64,000 nt of DNA from Palaemon carinicauda (GCF_036898095.1 NC_090726.1:40021483-40085482), one strand, 5' to 3'. Shown: positions 36,163 through 49,621, counted from the first letter of the stretch. Notes: generated from the letters alone by a model not told the origin. Made by a program: numbers and translations.

Positions 36163-37385
36163 CTGTCCTGGCCTTACTACCTGTCCACCAGCTTCAAGAG
36201 ACTTCATTTAATAGTGAGACAGGTAGCAACAAAAACATCCCCCTAGCACTACAAAAAGCAACAAAGAGTAAGTACCCGGCTGAATATTCTGGAATTAATG
36301 GTTGTACACGTGTGTGTATAGGTGTGTTTGTGCGCTTGATGTGATGTCCTCATTTTACCCTAGGAATATTTTTTTTACTGTTTTTATTAATGAAATAAGT
36401 TTTCATGTCTGTACTGTACAGTGTATGACCCAATCTGGGTCATATTGGGATTCAATCAAGTTAGGAAAACACAACTGGAGAAGGATTTCATGCACAAATA
36501 ATACCCAAAGGGATCGTTTAATAGACTATATTCTCTCAAGCTATAAGGGCCGCGTAATTATAACTGTTACGTTACTAAGAAAATGCCTTGGAAAAATAGT
36601 ACTTGGTGCGGCACACATTTGGCACTACAAACCACTCGTTTCACACACTATCGGCCTACCTACAAAACTGCTTGCCCTTGGGTCATCTTTCTTAAGGATG
36701 CTCTCACCGGTATGGCTATGCCCAATTGTGATTGGTTGTCTGACCCGATAATTCTTCAAGAACCAATCAGGCGCATATTTAGTGACGCATATATCCACTC
36801 TGATCCGTATCGGACTCTTCCTAGGTTCCAAGCCACAACGTAACTGTTACTCTTTGTCGCAAAGGAAAAAGATGGTCAGCACTGGAACAGGGCGGCTATA
36901 GTAACCTACGATTGATTCATATATGTACAGTATTTTTATATTCTGTTGATATAGTAAAATGTGAAAATTTCCTTTCCTTTCTTATAATTTTGTCCTATTT
37001 ATAATGGTAATTTTCATGTTTCACATAAAATTTGAAAGGATATTCTTGTGTTTTTTACATGGTATACAGCAAAATGTAAAAATTAGGAAAAAAATTGCAT
37101 AAAGTATTTATAATTTTTTTTATCTTTTAACTACAACTGCTCTTGTTTTTTCTTTTTCAGCAACACCAATTGATTCTATCAATACTAGATACGTATATAT
37201 AGAAGACTTATCTTTCCATTGCAATTTTTCTTTTTTTTCCTTGCATTATTTACAAAAAAATGTCATTGTAGATATACACATTCGAGAGCTGAGCTTTGTT
37301 GCTCAGCCTATATTTAGGATTGCATAAATATTTTTTTGTATGCGTCTTTGTGCTTGTGTAAATAAAGGCAATGTTCTTGTTTCCT
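36163..37385 (+). other. Probable 3' UTR of the piggyBac-tail isoform, with UTR intron
   Basis: After the stop, AAAGA|GTAAGT at 36268 is a good donor. TTGTTTTTTCTTTTTCAG ends at 37160, and an AATAAA at 37361-37366 is followed by a GT-rich tract. A spliced UTR (36163-36267 joined to 37161-~37385) is plausible. The intron (36268-37160) holds two chance ORFs near 36302-36843 with no recognised domain. Confidence 0.45.
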
Positions 37386-37630
37386 ATACGGTCGATTCTC
37401 CGTCTTTGCAGGGTTTTGGTAACGGAGACACCTGCAAAGAGTGAAAATCTGTGTATAATTGGTGCCTTAAAGTGGGTCAATTCATAACCTCCTGAAACAC
37501 AGACCACTCCCTACGCACGGTCAACTAACACACTAGGAAACCCACTGTAATGTACTACGTTGTTTTCACAGGGTTTATATTATGGTATTGTAGTTCATAT
37601 TACTTTTCAAAGGTAATATTACTTTATTAA

Positions 37631-37930
37631 CCCTTTTACCCCCAGGCTATTTGGAAATTTCCAACCCTTAACCCCCAGGGGTTATTTTTTTCCCCAGCAC
37701 ATTTTGCAGTATATTTTTTTTTAATTGCTCTAACTGCCTTAATTTTTGTCATAGAGAGGTCAGGTTGGTCTCATTCTCTTGGAAAATGCCTGAATTTTCT
37801 CAAAAAATTATCAAAAATATGAAAAAAAAATTTTTATAGCATTTTTTTGCAAGGACGTACCGGTGCGTCCATGGGGGTAAAGGGATGAGTTTTGTGAAAT
37901 GTACCAGTACGTCCTTTGGGGGTAAAAGGG
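37631..37930 (+). mobile_element. TTAA-flanked piggyBac-type MITE, copy 3
   Basis: CCCTTTTACCCCCAGGCTAT starts at 37631 and GGGGGTAAAAGGG ends at 37930, with TTAA at 37627-37630 and 37931-37934. It carries GGACGTACCGGTGCGTCC at 37853-37870. It lies about 250 bp past the presumed polyadenylation site of the piggyBac-tail isoform. Confidence 0.94.
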
Positions 37931-37934
37931 TTAA

Positions 37935-40139
37935 TTGTTGTGAAACTTCCCTGATATTCATATTGCTTCTATCTCAAAGCGGTTTAAATGTCAACTCCTA
38001 ACCCAAAAATAAAAATTTCCCATTTTTCTCCTTGCAAAATACCTTCCCCGTCTGGGAACCATTGCGCCATCCCGCTGTCTATGACAACTAACCAGTAGAT
38101 GATGCATCGTAGTCCCTTTGTCTTTTCGGTGTTTTTGCCGGCTGTTCATGATTTGGACGTCAGTAATTTGCCATGCAGTTCAAATTGGGTTTTTGGATTA
38201 TTTAACTTTTTATTGGGGTGTCTTCTGAATTTTCTATGAATGCCAGTGTCAATAGTTCAATATGAAATAATAAATCCCTTTGTGATTACGAGTTATTCCC
38301 GGTTTTGTGTAATTTAACAGCCGTAATATTATGTTTTCTTTTAAGGATGATTGGTCATTTATATTCCTCTTTCTTAAGAGTTATGTCAGCTGATAGCTGA
38401 CCTCTGATTATTTAGATATAAAGTAAATCAATATTTAGTATATGACTACAATTTTACGTTTTTTGCGTTTAGTTCAGGGGTATTCCAGACAAGACTGAGA
38501 GTCCTAGGCTTACTTATCAAGTTTTGCCTAGCAGTTCAGTTTTCTATTTCTTGCATAATCATGCCAGAAAACTTCAAATCAATCAATCAATCATTCTTGC
38601 ATAACATTTGCTAAATAATAATAATATTAATAATAATAATTATTATTGATAGTAATAATTATTATTAATGATGATAATGATTGTTAATAATAATTATAAT
38701 CTTTTTAAACGTTATAGATGCTATGTGAGCAAAGATCCGGCAATAATTCTAGTCATCTAGAAGCATTTTAAATGTTATAGGTGCTGTCTGAGCAAAGATT
38801 TGCCGTAGTTTTTGTTTCCGTACCCAGTTGGGTACTTTGGACTACAGTACCAGGTTCCTTGTTAGTAGCTGTTTTTGATGAACCTTTTTTATAATTTTAA
38901 TATAGCATGAGTACTTTTGTAGCTTCTGTAAGTTAGAAATTTCATTTTCAGTATAACTCCAGAAGCCTATGGTTGAATCATGTTTTGATTGACAGTGAGC
39001 CTGTCCCAATTTATGTTTGGTCACTAGATGCTTTAATGTAAGTTCTAGTATTTTTTCTTCCAAACAAGTCCCTTGCCTTGAGAGGCATAATGGCGACTGT
39101 TAGTAATAAGTGAAATAGAACGTACATGGAAACTTATTTTGATAAGATTTCCAAATAAATTAACATGAGGTAAAATCTGATACTTCTAATTGTTTTAAGT
39201 CATTTTTAGTGTTCACTAGAGCTTCCTTCACACAAGGACCTTTTTCCCACACTGGAAATCTGTGTGGCGTAGAAATCAATTTAATGATACCTTTGACACG
39301 ATGCGAGAAAAATCCTGTGACGCAGAGATTCTTCTGCCACATGGACTGCTACATCGTACAGCTCTGAGCTTTCTAGAATCCCGACAAATTTAATGGAGCT
39401 GTTCAGATGAGGGGTCTAGTTCCTCTATGGCATTTGTACATCTGAGGTAGAGGTAGAGTGTTGATCTTGAAATCTTCCATCAATCTAGTGTGTATCTTTA
39501 TCTAATGATGATATGAAAAAGGACTATTGTTCAATGCAATACACATTCCCTATAACAATATGCAATATGACTCCTTTATATTACATACCAACTCATGCCT
39601 TATGGTGTAGCATTGTGTTGTATTGCCACATGTACTGTATTGTGGTAAATATACTGAACTGTTGGCCTATTGGAGTTGTCACCATCCTTTAAAGGTAAAA
39701 GAGCCATTTATATAGAGTCATAAAAATGTAATACTTTTAGAGCCGCAATGGACAAAAGTGGTCTCCTCAAATCTAAAATCACAATCTGGTGTGCTTAAGA
39801 AATAACCGATTGTAGTTCAATAGGCCTAATCAAAAACATAATTTTAGTGATATTACAGTATTTATTATACACATATCCACAAACCAAAATATATTTTTTC
39901 ATGCATTTCATTCAAACGGCAGCATTTAAAATAATGTAATCCTTGTTACATTTAGTACCAGTTAGAGGAAAATTATTTATTCTCCTGGAGCCAAGGGGTA
40001 TTTTTATGGTTGATAGGGCCCTGAAATCACCCCCTGATTTTGATAGAGGACCACTTGGGGCATAATATTAATGAGGGTATTTTATCTGAATCATGGCAAT
40101 TTTATCTGAAATCAAAGATTTGTAAAAAATGTGAGTACC
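37935..40139 (+). other. No gene recognised
   Basis: AT-rich. It has (TAA)n-like tracts at 38606-38700 and a ~60 bp imperfect direct duplication (TTATAGATGCTATGTGAGCA at 38712 and TTATAGGTGCTGTCTGAGCA at ~38775). Short ORFs show no domain. Confidence 0.4.
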
Positions 40140-40499
40140 CGAAATGAGCTTATGAATGACGGTTGAAGCTACTTTCGAATGCTATAGCACTTAAGTGAAT
40201 ACACTTATGGAAAAGAATTACCACTCAAAAGAAAGCCCAACTTATACTCTTTTAAACTGGCTAAAGTAAAATTGATTAGCCAATAAACTTATTCAATAGG
40301 ACAGTAAAGAAAAAAAGGTATATGTAAAAAACTGAAATGCTACGTATGTTCTACATAAGAAAATAAAACATGAAATGGATTAAATCCTGTTTTGATAGAC
40401 ATTACTAGTTCCCTTCACATTAGAGAAGTTTTTGAAACAACGAGAAGAACTATTTAGGACTAATTTTTGTATTTTAGCCTTTTTAATTATTCAATGTTG

Positions 40500-42010
40500 T
40501 GTGAGCTTAATGGCTCGGCAGGGTCGTATAGTTTTCTGCCCTTCTTTCCAGATTGAGTTGGATGGTCCTCCAAGTAAACGTAAGGACATCTTCACCTTCT
40601 CAATGCCTGGTCTTTGGGCATGAGAGGTGCATCATATGCCAGAAGATAAACCCGAACTGTGGTACAACAAGTACTGAAAATGGGATGGAATGGCTGCTGG
40701 AAGCTGCTAACATGAGGAAGGAAATAATTTATGAAAGACTTGAGAGTCTGTTGATCACAGCAAATTTGTATATCATGTTAACAATGACGTATAAAAACTA
40801 TGTGTATGAACAAAACCTTGGGAAATTTGTACAAAGTAATACTTCTGTGGATCCCAAGGGAGCCATTTCAAGTCAGGAAAAGGGTACTTTGCATGGGGAT
40901 ACAAGGTGATCAATGGTAGAGTCACATAACCCAGTAACTAAGCAAGACCGTGAATATATTTTCTAAACCATGTGTTATATGTGGAAATGTTAAGAACAAA
41001 TTAAAGTATGAGAAATTTAAAATATCTGAAAAAAATTGGGCAGAAGCATTTCTGAAAGCAGCTTCAGTTCTCTAGGATGACGTTCTTACCAGAACGTGTA
41101 ATCTGCTGGTTGCAAACGCAGTCTTTGCAGCCAATTTGAACTTCCACAAATTGTGCATTCGTAACTATATCAGAAAAGGTGAGAATCAATTATCTGTATC
41201 GGAGTCCTCATCAGGGGAGCTACTGTATCACACCTTAACTTAGAAAACCCGATGTGAGGATTATCCCCCATGCCCTCCATGCAGTGTGTTATGGAGTAAA
41301 AAGTTAGTTGTGATATCTCATAGTACAGATGTCATGGGCATTTGATTGAAATACTGAGATCTCCTAAAGAGCGATGGATGAAGGGAAATGTGAATCAGAG
41401 CTGGTGTGGGAAATACCACCAGATATATTCCTCTTCATATTTTAGCTGAGAGGTTAGGCACAGAAACTTGCAAAGTACTTGTAGCACTGCATCATCTTAC
41501 TGGCTATAATTCAACAAGAAAATTTGGCACTAGAGCAGCTGGACTGAACGATAATCCATGTCACTATCTCCAGAATTTTAGAAAGCACCCAGTTGACATT
41601 GACTTTGCATTAACAGAAGAGTTTCTAGTTAATGTTTACGATTCTGGAATGCCATGCAAAACACTGGACAATGTATGATACTACCTTTACCACCACAGTA
41701 ATGGGACCATCCTTGAACCACCCCCAAGCAGTCATTCTATCAAGGGGCATATTCTCTGTACATTTTACGTGACATATATGGAACTATACTGTCTGGAGAA
41801 AGTGCACCTTGCTCCAAGGAATTTTGACTACAACATTGCTGACAGTATCCTTGAGCCAGAACGACAACAAATCTTACTGCCAGATGACTTTCCAATGCCA
41901 TGTAAATGCACCTCCAGGGCCACTAACTGATGTCTTTGTTGACAACATGAACTATTTGCTGTCAATACTGCATGTGCCAAGCTTCAAACAGGATATAATA
42001 ATCTAGATAA
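40500..42010 (+). pseudogene. Multi-copy metazoan ORF family with Cys motif and PIN-like block
   Basis: Fragments in order, in shifting frames: VFGHERCIICQKINPNCGTT (~40610) with R-K-E-I-I-Y-E-R-L; EAFLKAASVL and FAANLNFHKLCIRNYI (41040-41175); VVISHSTDV (~41307), a probable degenerate D-T-D acidic motif; then IPLHILAERLGTETCKVLVA followed by LHHLTGYNSTRKFGT (41427-41540). The end is HSIKGHILCTFYVTYMELYC and CxC (to ~41915). I recognise this as a family found in many copies in marine animal genomes, with a PIN/XPG-nuclease-like D...GCDxTS pattern. Here GCDT has become GYNS. I cannot assign it a name. Several stops make it dead. Confidence 0.6.
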
Positions 42011-42814
42011 TTAGGCTAAAAGATTAGTGTAAAAACCATCATGAATTTTTCTTTCAGTCATCCTGTGTAGTTTTTTTTTTTTTTTCCTTATTTAGTCTGT
42101 AAGGGTATCCTTATTCCTTTGAACTGTCCTTATAAGCCTATTTTCTGGGCTCGACCTGTGTCACTCCCTGAAATGCTCCTTATAGCACCATTTCTAAGGC
42201 ATAAATACTGCTAAATATACCAGAGAAAAAAGATGCATAGAATGCCAGGAATAAACCCAGCTCGCTCACTCTTGAGTGTTGGTATAGTAACTGGGGCATG
42301 TAAGAACCACGTCCATAGGTTCCTCACCAGTTAGCCCTCTCCTTCTTCAACATCCCCCGGAACTACGAGGTGCCGATCTACACCCGACTGCTGCCTTCTA
42401 CTACGACTATCCTCCCCTCACCCCTACCCCTCCCCACACTCCCTCCCTCATTCCTCCTGGGCACCAGCGAAGGTTCAGACATGTTTTTCATAGCTCTGTG
42501 TTTTTTTGTGTTGTTGAAGATGTCAGACCTTTTGGAGATCCCTGCTCCCAAGTTGAGTATTATATTTGTCTGTTTGGGATTTCTAGGTAGTGACACGTTG
42601 ATTTAATAACCTTGTTGGTTTTTATCTCTGCCGCTTTGTTGACGTCCCCTTATGGGTGTGTACGCGGCCATTTTGGTGTCGCTTCCTCGTGATCCCTTTG
42701 TTTTGTCCGACTTTCAATTAGTTCCTCATACTAATTGTAGTCTCATTTCTTCGTCAAAATCCCTTTTTTATGGATGTATGAAAGAGATAATGATAGAGGG
42801 AATTTTAGTTTGTA

Positions 42815-42996
42815 TTGGATAACGGGGGAGGGTGGGCTTTGGCACCCTAGCAGTACCAGCTGAACTCGGTTGAGTCCCTTGTCAGGCTGGGAGGAACGTA
42901 GAGAGTAGAGGTCCCCTTCTTGTTTTGTTTCATTTGTTGATGTCGCCTACCCCCCAAAATTGGGGGAAGTGCCTTGGTATATGTATATATGTATGT
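42815..42996 (+). mobile_element. SINE-like repeat, type 3 (copy 2)
   Basis: Matches 32520-32706 over the full length, including GCTGAACTCGGTTGAGTCCC and the terminal TATATGTATATATGTA. Confidence 0.85.
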
Positions 42997-43398
42997 TGTA
43001 CTTCCTGAAGTTCTAGAGTTGAAATCAAGTACAGTTATGGTATTTATCTAGCATAGCAGTAAAATCCCCATTTCCCTATGTCTGATCTTTGATGTTAACA
43101 AATACCTACAGTATTTTGAAAACTTATATGATATGTCTAGTAGCCAGTAAAAACTATTAAAATAGGAGTTAATCCATTCAATATATTTTGTTTTATTATT
43201 TTATGTAAAACATCCAGATTTTCAGTTTTTATATACAGTATACCTTTGTCTTTACATTCCAACTGAATAAGTTAATTGGCTAATTAATTTTACTTTAGAT
43301 CAGTCTTGAATAGTATAAGTTGGGCTTTTGAGGGGTAATGTATTTCCATAAGTGTATTTACTTCAGAGGCAGCTCTTCAATAAGCTCCTCTTGACGGC

Positions 43399-44812
43399 TT
43401 TTAGAATTTACATACCGGCAAAGTAGGGTAACCCGAGGAAGAGTTAGTGTCTTTTGTTTACCCGCGGAAGAGTTAGTGCCTTTTGTTTGCTCATCTTTAC
43501 TGTCTTTTGAAAGTTCATCGTTCTGTCTCTCATGGTCTGTGCAGACAATGGCACATCTTTTATTTTCTTAATGATTTCAACCTTGTTTTGTGGTACTGAA
43601 TAGATGTTTTAATACCTTTAACAGCCTTTAATCTATTATCTACTTTTGAAAGGCATTCCTCTTAATTATTTCACGAGTAAGCACAATTCTTACAACTGTA
43701 GTGTTGCTGGATTATTTCTCCCTCTTAATGAATACTGGTACATTATGACTCTTACATTGTTTTAGATTCTCCACAACTTTTTTTCTCTCATATCCACTTG
43801 GATATTTCGTAGCAAATCCACTATGCTTTTTTGTTTTGTAAATATCATTCAATAATACACTTGTTTATTATTGGAACGTACTTCATTATTTATACAACAT
43901 GCAAGTCCTCTTGAGTTCTGTATGGATACATGAAAGTCACTTCATTCACTTGAAAATTCTTAATTTTCATACTCTATTTTTTATGTTTTTATTAGCTACT
44001 ATTAGTGTAAATTGAGCTCTTAAAAAATGACTGATATACCAGCATGGCTCCCCTGCTGATGGATTCTGGAAATAAACGGGAACTGAACAAATTAAATCCC
44101 GTGTGAATACGCCATTTCAGGTTAATCCTTTTCTAGATTCCTGGGCAGAATGTGTTGTACTATGCTAGCGGTATTTTTATATTCATTTCAGAAACAGGTC
44201 GTCCGAAAGCTATTTAACTTTCATAAGGATGTCTTTGCTTTTATTGGTTTAGATTGAATTTCCTGTTATTGCTTATTTATATTGCCGTCAATGACCTTCG
44301 ATGTCAAGATGCCAGAATATTCCAAATCAATTAATCAATCTCTCTCAATTATTTACTATTCGAAGATTAGAATCTCTTTACATCTAATAAAAAAAGAGAA
44401 AGATGCCTACAATATACCTTTAAAATTAAATGAAATTCAATTCAAATATTGTCTCAAGAGTGTTCCCTAATTTCTGTTTTAAATAGAAAAAAAAGGTTAG
44501 TTCAGCTTTTATAGCTGCAGAAGTGTCTTGAAAAATAGCCACAGGTTGGTGACTCCTGGTGGCCCTATTGTATTGCAGTGAATGCATATTAAATTCAGTT
44601 CAAATGCATTACCAGACAAAACCAAATAGTTCCAATGCAATAGGCGTGCAATACAATATGGTGTAATATCGTCTTGTGGGCCTTCTTCGTTGTATTATAG
44701 CAAGTCCATATTGTATTGTAGTAAGTGCATACTGAATCCCATCAAAGTCAGTGCAATACCACACAAACTACAATGCAGTGTAATCTGCCTATAATACAGT
44801 TATCTCTTACAG
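43399..44812 (+). other. No gene recognised up to the MADF exon
   Basis: AT-rich. At 43420-43480 there is a short duplicated GAGGAAGAGTTAGTG motif. The acceptor of the MADF exon ends this stretch. Confidence 0.4.
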
Positions 44813-44996
44813 ATCAGGGCAGGCTCTCTTGACATGGGACTCCTGATTTGGGAAGTGGAAAAGAGACCTGTGATATGGGATAAATCGTCAGACGTTTATA
44901 AAGACAAACACAAGAAAATACAAGCCTGGGTAGAGATTTGCCATTCGCTCATTGAAGGTTACGAGGAAAAGAGCACCGCAGAACAGATCAACATAG
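44813..44996 (+). CDS. Alternative 3' exon 2a: MADF domain, first half
   Basis: The acceptor ATCTCTTACAG ends at 44812 and the donor ATAG|GTAAGT is at 44997; it enters in phase 0 and leaves in phase 1. From the Met at 44834: LLIWEVEKRPVIWDKSSDVY, then KDKHKKIQAWVEICHSLIEG. This is the MADF signature (LI..V..rP.lWd...p.Ykd...k..aW..i...l), a Myb/SANT-like DNA-binding fold (Adf-1 family). It joins 46987 through a split Glu codon. A separate MADF gene is possible, but the seven in-frame residues before Met without a stop, and phase-0 entry, fit an internal exon. Confidence 0.82.
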
Positions 44997-46327
44997 GTAA
45001 GTTCTATTATACTTATATTCACATAAAACACTGTATACAGTTATAATAGTATTACAAGTGTCATCATTTTATTGCCTCTTATTGCCAAGCCAGCTTCCTA
45101 ACATCACTGTTGAAATAATCATGGTAAGTATCCCTGATTTTACAGGGATACCTTCCAATATTTTGCTTTATACCACTCTTGAAGTCTTGAAATCTCAAAA
45201 ATATAATTTGATTTATATTCAACCCTCGGTAAACATAATTGTGAAGGACACAACAGGCTTTGACGGTGTCAACAGAAAATTCAGTGTCAAACATTCAGAG
45301 GTCGATGAAATATTCTCCACTTGTTTCACAGACTGCCAGATGCACAGTATTTATAGAGAGTAATTCTTGTTAGTTTATTTTTTAAAATCCACTTTTGATT
45401 GGACAAAAAAGATGAAGTGAGGGTTCAATTGGTTCTTCCTGAACAAGACCATGCGGTAATACATTATTCATGCTATTCTCAATTTTTTTGGAATATAGGA
45501 AATAATGAAATATGGTCAAGTCTGAATTATTTTCTCATGAACTAGTCAACAAATGTAACATAATTTGTGTCAGTTAGAGCCAAAAAGGATAACGGAAAAG
45601 TAATGTTTGTAATTAAAGTTTATAGAACCACTATAACTTTTACAGTTTCGATAAGTTTTCCATCAACTGGACAAATACAGTTTGGAAAATAAGCATCTTT
45701 GAAATCCTGCAGAAATCTTGTCCCTTTGATCTTCGGCTAGCTCCGAAATGCTTTCTTCTCTCATTATATCCCAAAATTGAATACATTCTCTGTGTGCAAC
45801 CTCGCTGGTATTTGACAAACCAATTTTGTAGATATGCTGTAATGAATGTTAGTCACACTTCAGCCAGAGGCATGATACCTGAATCATGAAATTTATAGAT
45901 ACATAAAGAAGATCCTCCCAATAATGGAGCCCATTATAATGAATGTCTGTATAACGGACTAAATACAGATAACTAGAGTAGTTGTCGGTTGGCATCTTGA
46001 AGGTCATAGTTTCAAGATATTTATGTTTATTTGAGGAATAATTCTAAATCAATGAAATCAACTTTTTGCTATAGGAGGCTATATGAGAAAATGTGAACAC
46101 TTTCTGCTGATTTTGTCATCAAATAAGTTCAGGCTAATGCTCTTGAGTATATGCGCACATATAAATAACAAATGATATTCTTAATATATGTATAGATGGT
46201 ATTACTTTTAGAAATTTGGTTTTACAGTTTGTATCCTTAGTAATTTGAAATAGATGAAATATTACAAAGCAATATGTATATAGCAGTGAACCAGAAATGT
46301 CTAAATAGTTATATTTTTACCTCAATT

Positions 46328-46713
46328 TACTGTGAATGTATTTTTATTCGTGGGTACCATTTTTCGTTGTTTTATAAAAAAAAATGTTGGTTCGTGGATT
46401 CTTAAATTCGTGGATTTCCGTTTTGGAACTTTTACTTTTTTGGTTTTTAGTTAAACCCCAATTATGATAAAGTGTTCATTTGCAATGCAATAATTATCAT
46501 AGTGCACACCAAAATAAAACAGATTCACAATAACAAATCAAAATAATTATTAATCCACAATGGTTTACAAAATGTAGGTCACCAACACAAATTGAATGTG
46601 TCTAAGTTCAATACTAAATTCTGACAGTGTATAAAAATTTTCGTAGGATTTTTAAATTCGTGGATTCGCCCACCCACGAAAATTGGTACACCACGAACAA
46701 AAATACTTTCACA

Positions 46714-46716
<3 letters not shown>
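46328..46716. mobile_element. TA-flanked MITE (Tc1/mariner-like)
   Basis: The left end TACTGTGAATGTATTTTTAT continues to TCGTGGGTACCATTTTTCG. The right end carries its inverse, CGAAAATTGGTACACCACGA to TACTTTCACAGTA. The inner part has further ATTCGTGGATT motifs in both halves. TA at both ends fits a mariner-type target. It is non-coding. A (TA)n array starts at its right end. Confidence 0.85.
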
Positions 46717-46781
<65 letters not shown>

Positions 46782-46791
46782 TATATATTTA

Positions 46792-46844
<53 letters not shown>

Positions 46845-46853
46845 TTATTTATA

Positions 46854-46910
<57 letters not shown>

Positions 46911-46917
46911 ATATGTA
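46714..46917. repeat. (TA)n array with TTTA interruptions
   Basis: ~200 bp of TA repeats within the MADF intron, growing directly from the MITE end. The IYIY ORFs are artefacts. Confidence 0.97.
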
Positions 46918-46986
46918 AATTGAGATAAAAATACAACTATATAGATACAGTATATACAGTACTGAAACAAATTTTTCTTTTTGCAG

Positions 46987-47153
46987 AAAAAGAACTCCAA
47001 ACTAAGTGGAAAAACATTCGAGACTCTTTTGCAAAGAACAAAAAGAAACAAAAGGAAAGGAGATCTATATCTGGAGCTGTGCAACCTCGTCAATACATTT
47101 TCAGTGAACAGTTGTCCTTCCTAAAGAAAGTGATGGACGACAGTTCAAGTTGA
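46987..47153 (+). CDS. Alternative 3' exon 2b: MADF domain, second half, with stop
   Basis: The acceptor TTTTTGCAG ends at 46986. The frame continues EKELQTKWKNIRDSFAKNKK, matching the third MADF helix (v...Wk.lRd.f.r...k), then RQYIFSEQLSFLKKVMDDSS and a TGA at 47151-47153. No BESS motif follows. An AATAAA at 47314-47319 could end this transcript. The joined module is 116 residues, a normal MADF length. A TA-flanked MITE and a long (TA)n array occupy the intron between the two halves. Confidence 0.82.
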
Positions 47154-47679
47154 GACCACGCTCCGGGAGAAATGTTGGAAGAGAAGCCCCGAGATTTCCC
47201 TGAAGAGTTTACCAGTGGTCCAGCCTAGAACTGACGAGAAAGGGAAAAGGATGTCTTTAGAGGACAGGATTATTTAGTTCATGGAAGGTCATGAGCGACA
47301 GAAAACAGGCAACAATAAAGATCATCTTACGCCCCTTGTCCCAGACGCATTCAAATTTTCTGGACGTGATGCAACGCCATTCCAAATATTTGCACTCCAC
47401 AGTATTCCAACAAACTCAGTTTGGCCGCTGCTTGGTATCTTTAACCTCACAGAGTACAAAGAATATCTTTCAACCTAGTTAACAAACCCCTACAACATTA
47501 AATTCAGCAATAATATAGTCATACGCAGCACCTTCTCCAGGTTCCGGCACACCACACATATCAAACAATTATGATTTAGATGCATCGTTTTCACAAAGCA
47601 CTTACAGATATTTACAAATGTTGAATGATATATATACTGTATATATCTCTCGCCTATATAATAAAGAGCATGTGACTTG

Positions 47680-47854
<175 letters not shown>

Positions 47855-47857
<3 letters not shown>

Positions 47858-48118
47858 CTCATGCTCAGCTCTCCCTGTCCCTTGGGTAGGGGGTAGAAGG
47901 AGTAGTCATACCCTGGGGAAAGTTGGGTGCATGTGTTCATATCTATTTGAATATTTAGCCGTCATTCTTGACTTTCATGCTCAGCTCTCCCTGTCCCTTG
48001 GGTAGGGGGTAGAGGGAGTAGTCATACCCTGGTAAAAGGTGGGGTCATATGTGCATATCTATTTAAACATTTAGCCGTCATTCTTGATGGGTTGCGTACT
48101 TTAGTATATATACATACA

Positions 48119-48149
<31 letters not shown>

Positions 48150-48300
48150 TTCTTGGGCAAGCACCTAGAAACAACAATTTCCCACAAATTACCCATACTT
48201 GTGTGTTATAGTTAGGGGTAGGGTGTGGGAAGGGTTGAATCTGTGTGTGTGCATATTTATCTAAATATTTAGCCGTCATTCTTTGACGGGTTATATACAC
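47855..48300. repeat. ~115-bp tandem repeat, two clear and one diverged copy, plus (CATA)n
   Basis: CATGCTCAGCTCTCCCTGTC and TATTTAGCCGTCATTCTTGA occur at 47859 and 47976. A diverged third unit with ATTTAGCCGTCATTCTTTGA is at about 48266, after a (CATA)n run (48109-48150). Confidence 0.85.
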
Positions 48301-48314
48301 TACTTTATATACAA

Positions 48315-48500
<186 letters not shown>

Positions 48501-49617
48501 ATGTATATAATATTTGTGATTGCATGTGATTGTGCATGTATGCATACATACTCACACATGCTTACTGCAATGCAGTCAGTTTAATATTTTAAATAGCACG
48601 TAAAATATAGCCTCAATAATTTCCTGTGTAAATATTATAGGCAAATAAAGCCACTGTAATACATACTGCTATTTCATTTACCTCCATCTACGCTTATTTA
48701 GCAGTAAAGGCAATAGTATCTTCTGGAGGATTGAATGATCAGATAGCTGTGTCTTGATGTCTAGTTTCCTCTTTCAATTTGCTCACTAGTTCTTGAGACA
48801 AATTGCAAAAATAATTGAAGAATTTTAGTTAATCATCTTTGAGGCTGGAATATTTGATGTAGAATATTCTGGAGCAGTTTAATAGGTGGGTCCACCATTT
48901 ATGGTGTCTTTTCTCTTTTAACACCCTGTTCATTGTCTTTTCTTTTTTAGCACCCTGTTCATTAAGTAAACATTAAGTCTCTCTCTGCTTGACATTCTTC
49001 ATCTCAAGCAAACTAAATGGTGATGTGCGGTATTTGCAAATCGCCATTTCTGCATAGCAGGTGAACTAGTCACATGTGAAAAAATCAATTGCGTGGAGAC
49101 GTATTTTATTGACACTCTTACAGTGGCAATTTTCTTGTGGGGAAAAAGATGCTCATGTGAAGGGAGTCTAAGATGATTTGCACTCAACTGTTTCTGTTGT
49201 TTTTAGACATAATTATTAATTATAGCATTACCTCAGGTGCAGGAAAAGTTTTTTTATTCAGTGACCATTAGTGTTGAAACTTTTACTCTTTTTAAAGAGA
49301 TCTATATAACAATGAATTGTCTAACTCTGTTCTGGAATAGTTATTTTTAATACATTGCCAATGTTAATTTAGATACAGTATAAGAGAATAAAGTGTGATC
49401 TACAGTATACTCAAAATTCTCTCCTTTGAAAAGTGGCTGTTATAGAAGAGAAATTTATAAATCTTGATCTCATTCCAAACTCATTTAGGTTTAAATGAAT
49501 AGATCTACAAGGTGACTTCCAATTGTTTTGAGAAATTACATAATATTTACATCAGTAGCTTAAGACTAGGAATTCAGATGAAGATTTTTTTTTTTTTTTT
49601 GGCTTGTTGCATATCTT
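48501..49617 (+). other. No gene recognised
   Basis: AT-rich with no supported ORF. A short repeated CACCCTGTTCATT motif occurs at 48922 and 48951. Confidence 0.4.
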
Positions 49618-49621
49618 TTAA

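Larger units (their letters stand above)
40140..43398 (+). mobile_element. Decayed DNA transposon with long inverted repeats and PIN-like ORF
   Basis: 40140-40413 is the inverse of 43137-43398 at roughly three-quarters identity, for example ATAAGTTTATTGGCTAAT against ATAAGTTAATTGGCTAAT and CCATAAGTGTATT in both. Between them is a single broken ORF family (40500-42010) and one SINE (42815-42996). The outer ends and target duplication are not resolved. The class is unknown to me. Confidence 0.65.

Noticed and set aside
36302..36843. Two overlapping plus-strand ORFs
   Set aside because: Composition is not domain-like and they fall in the presumed UTR intron.
48935..48980. Acceptor-like TCTTTTCTTTTTTAG as another terminal exon
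   Set aside because: The frame closes within a few codons and has no domain.
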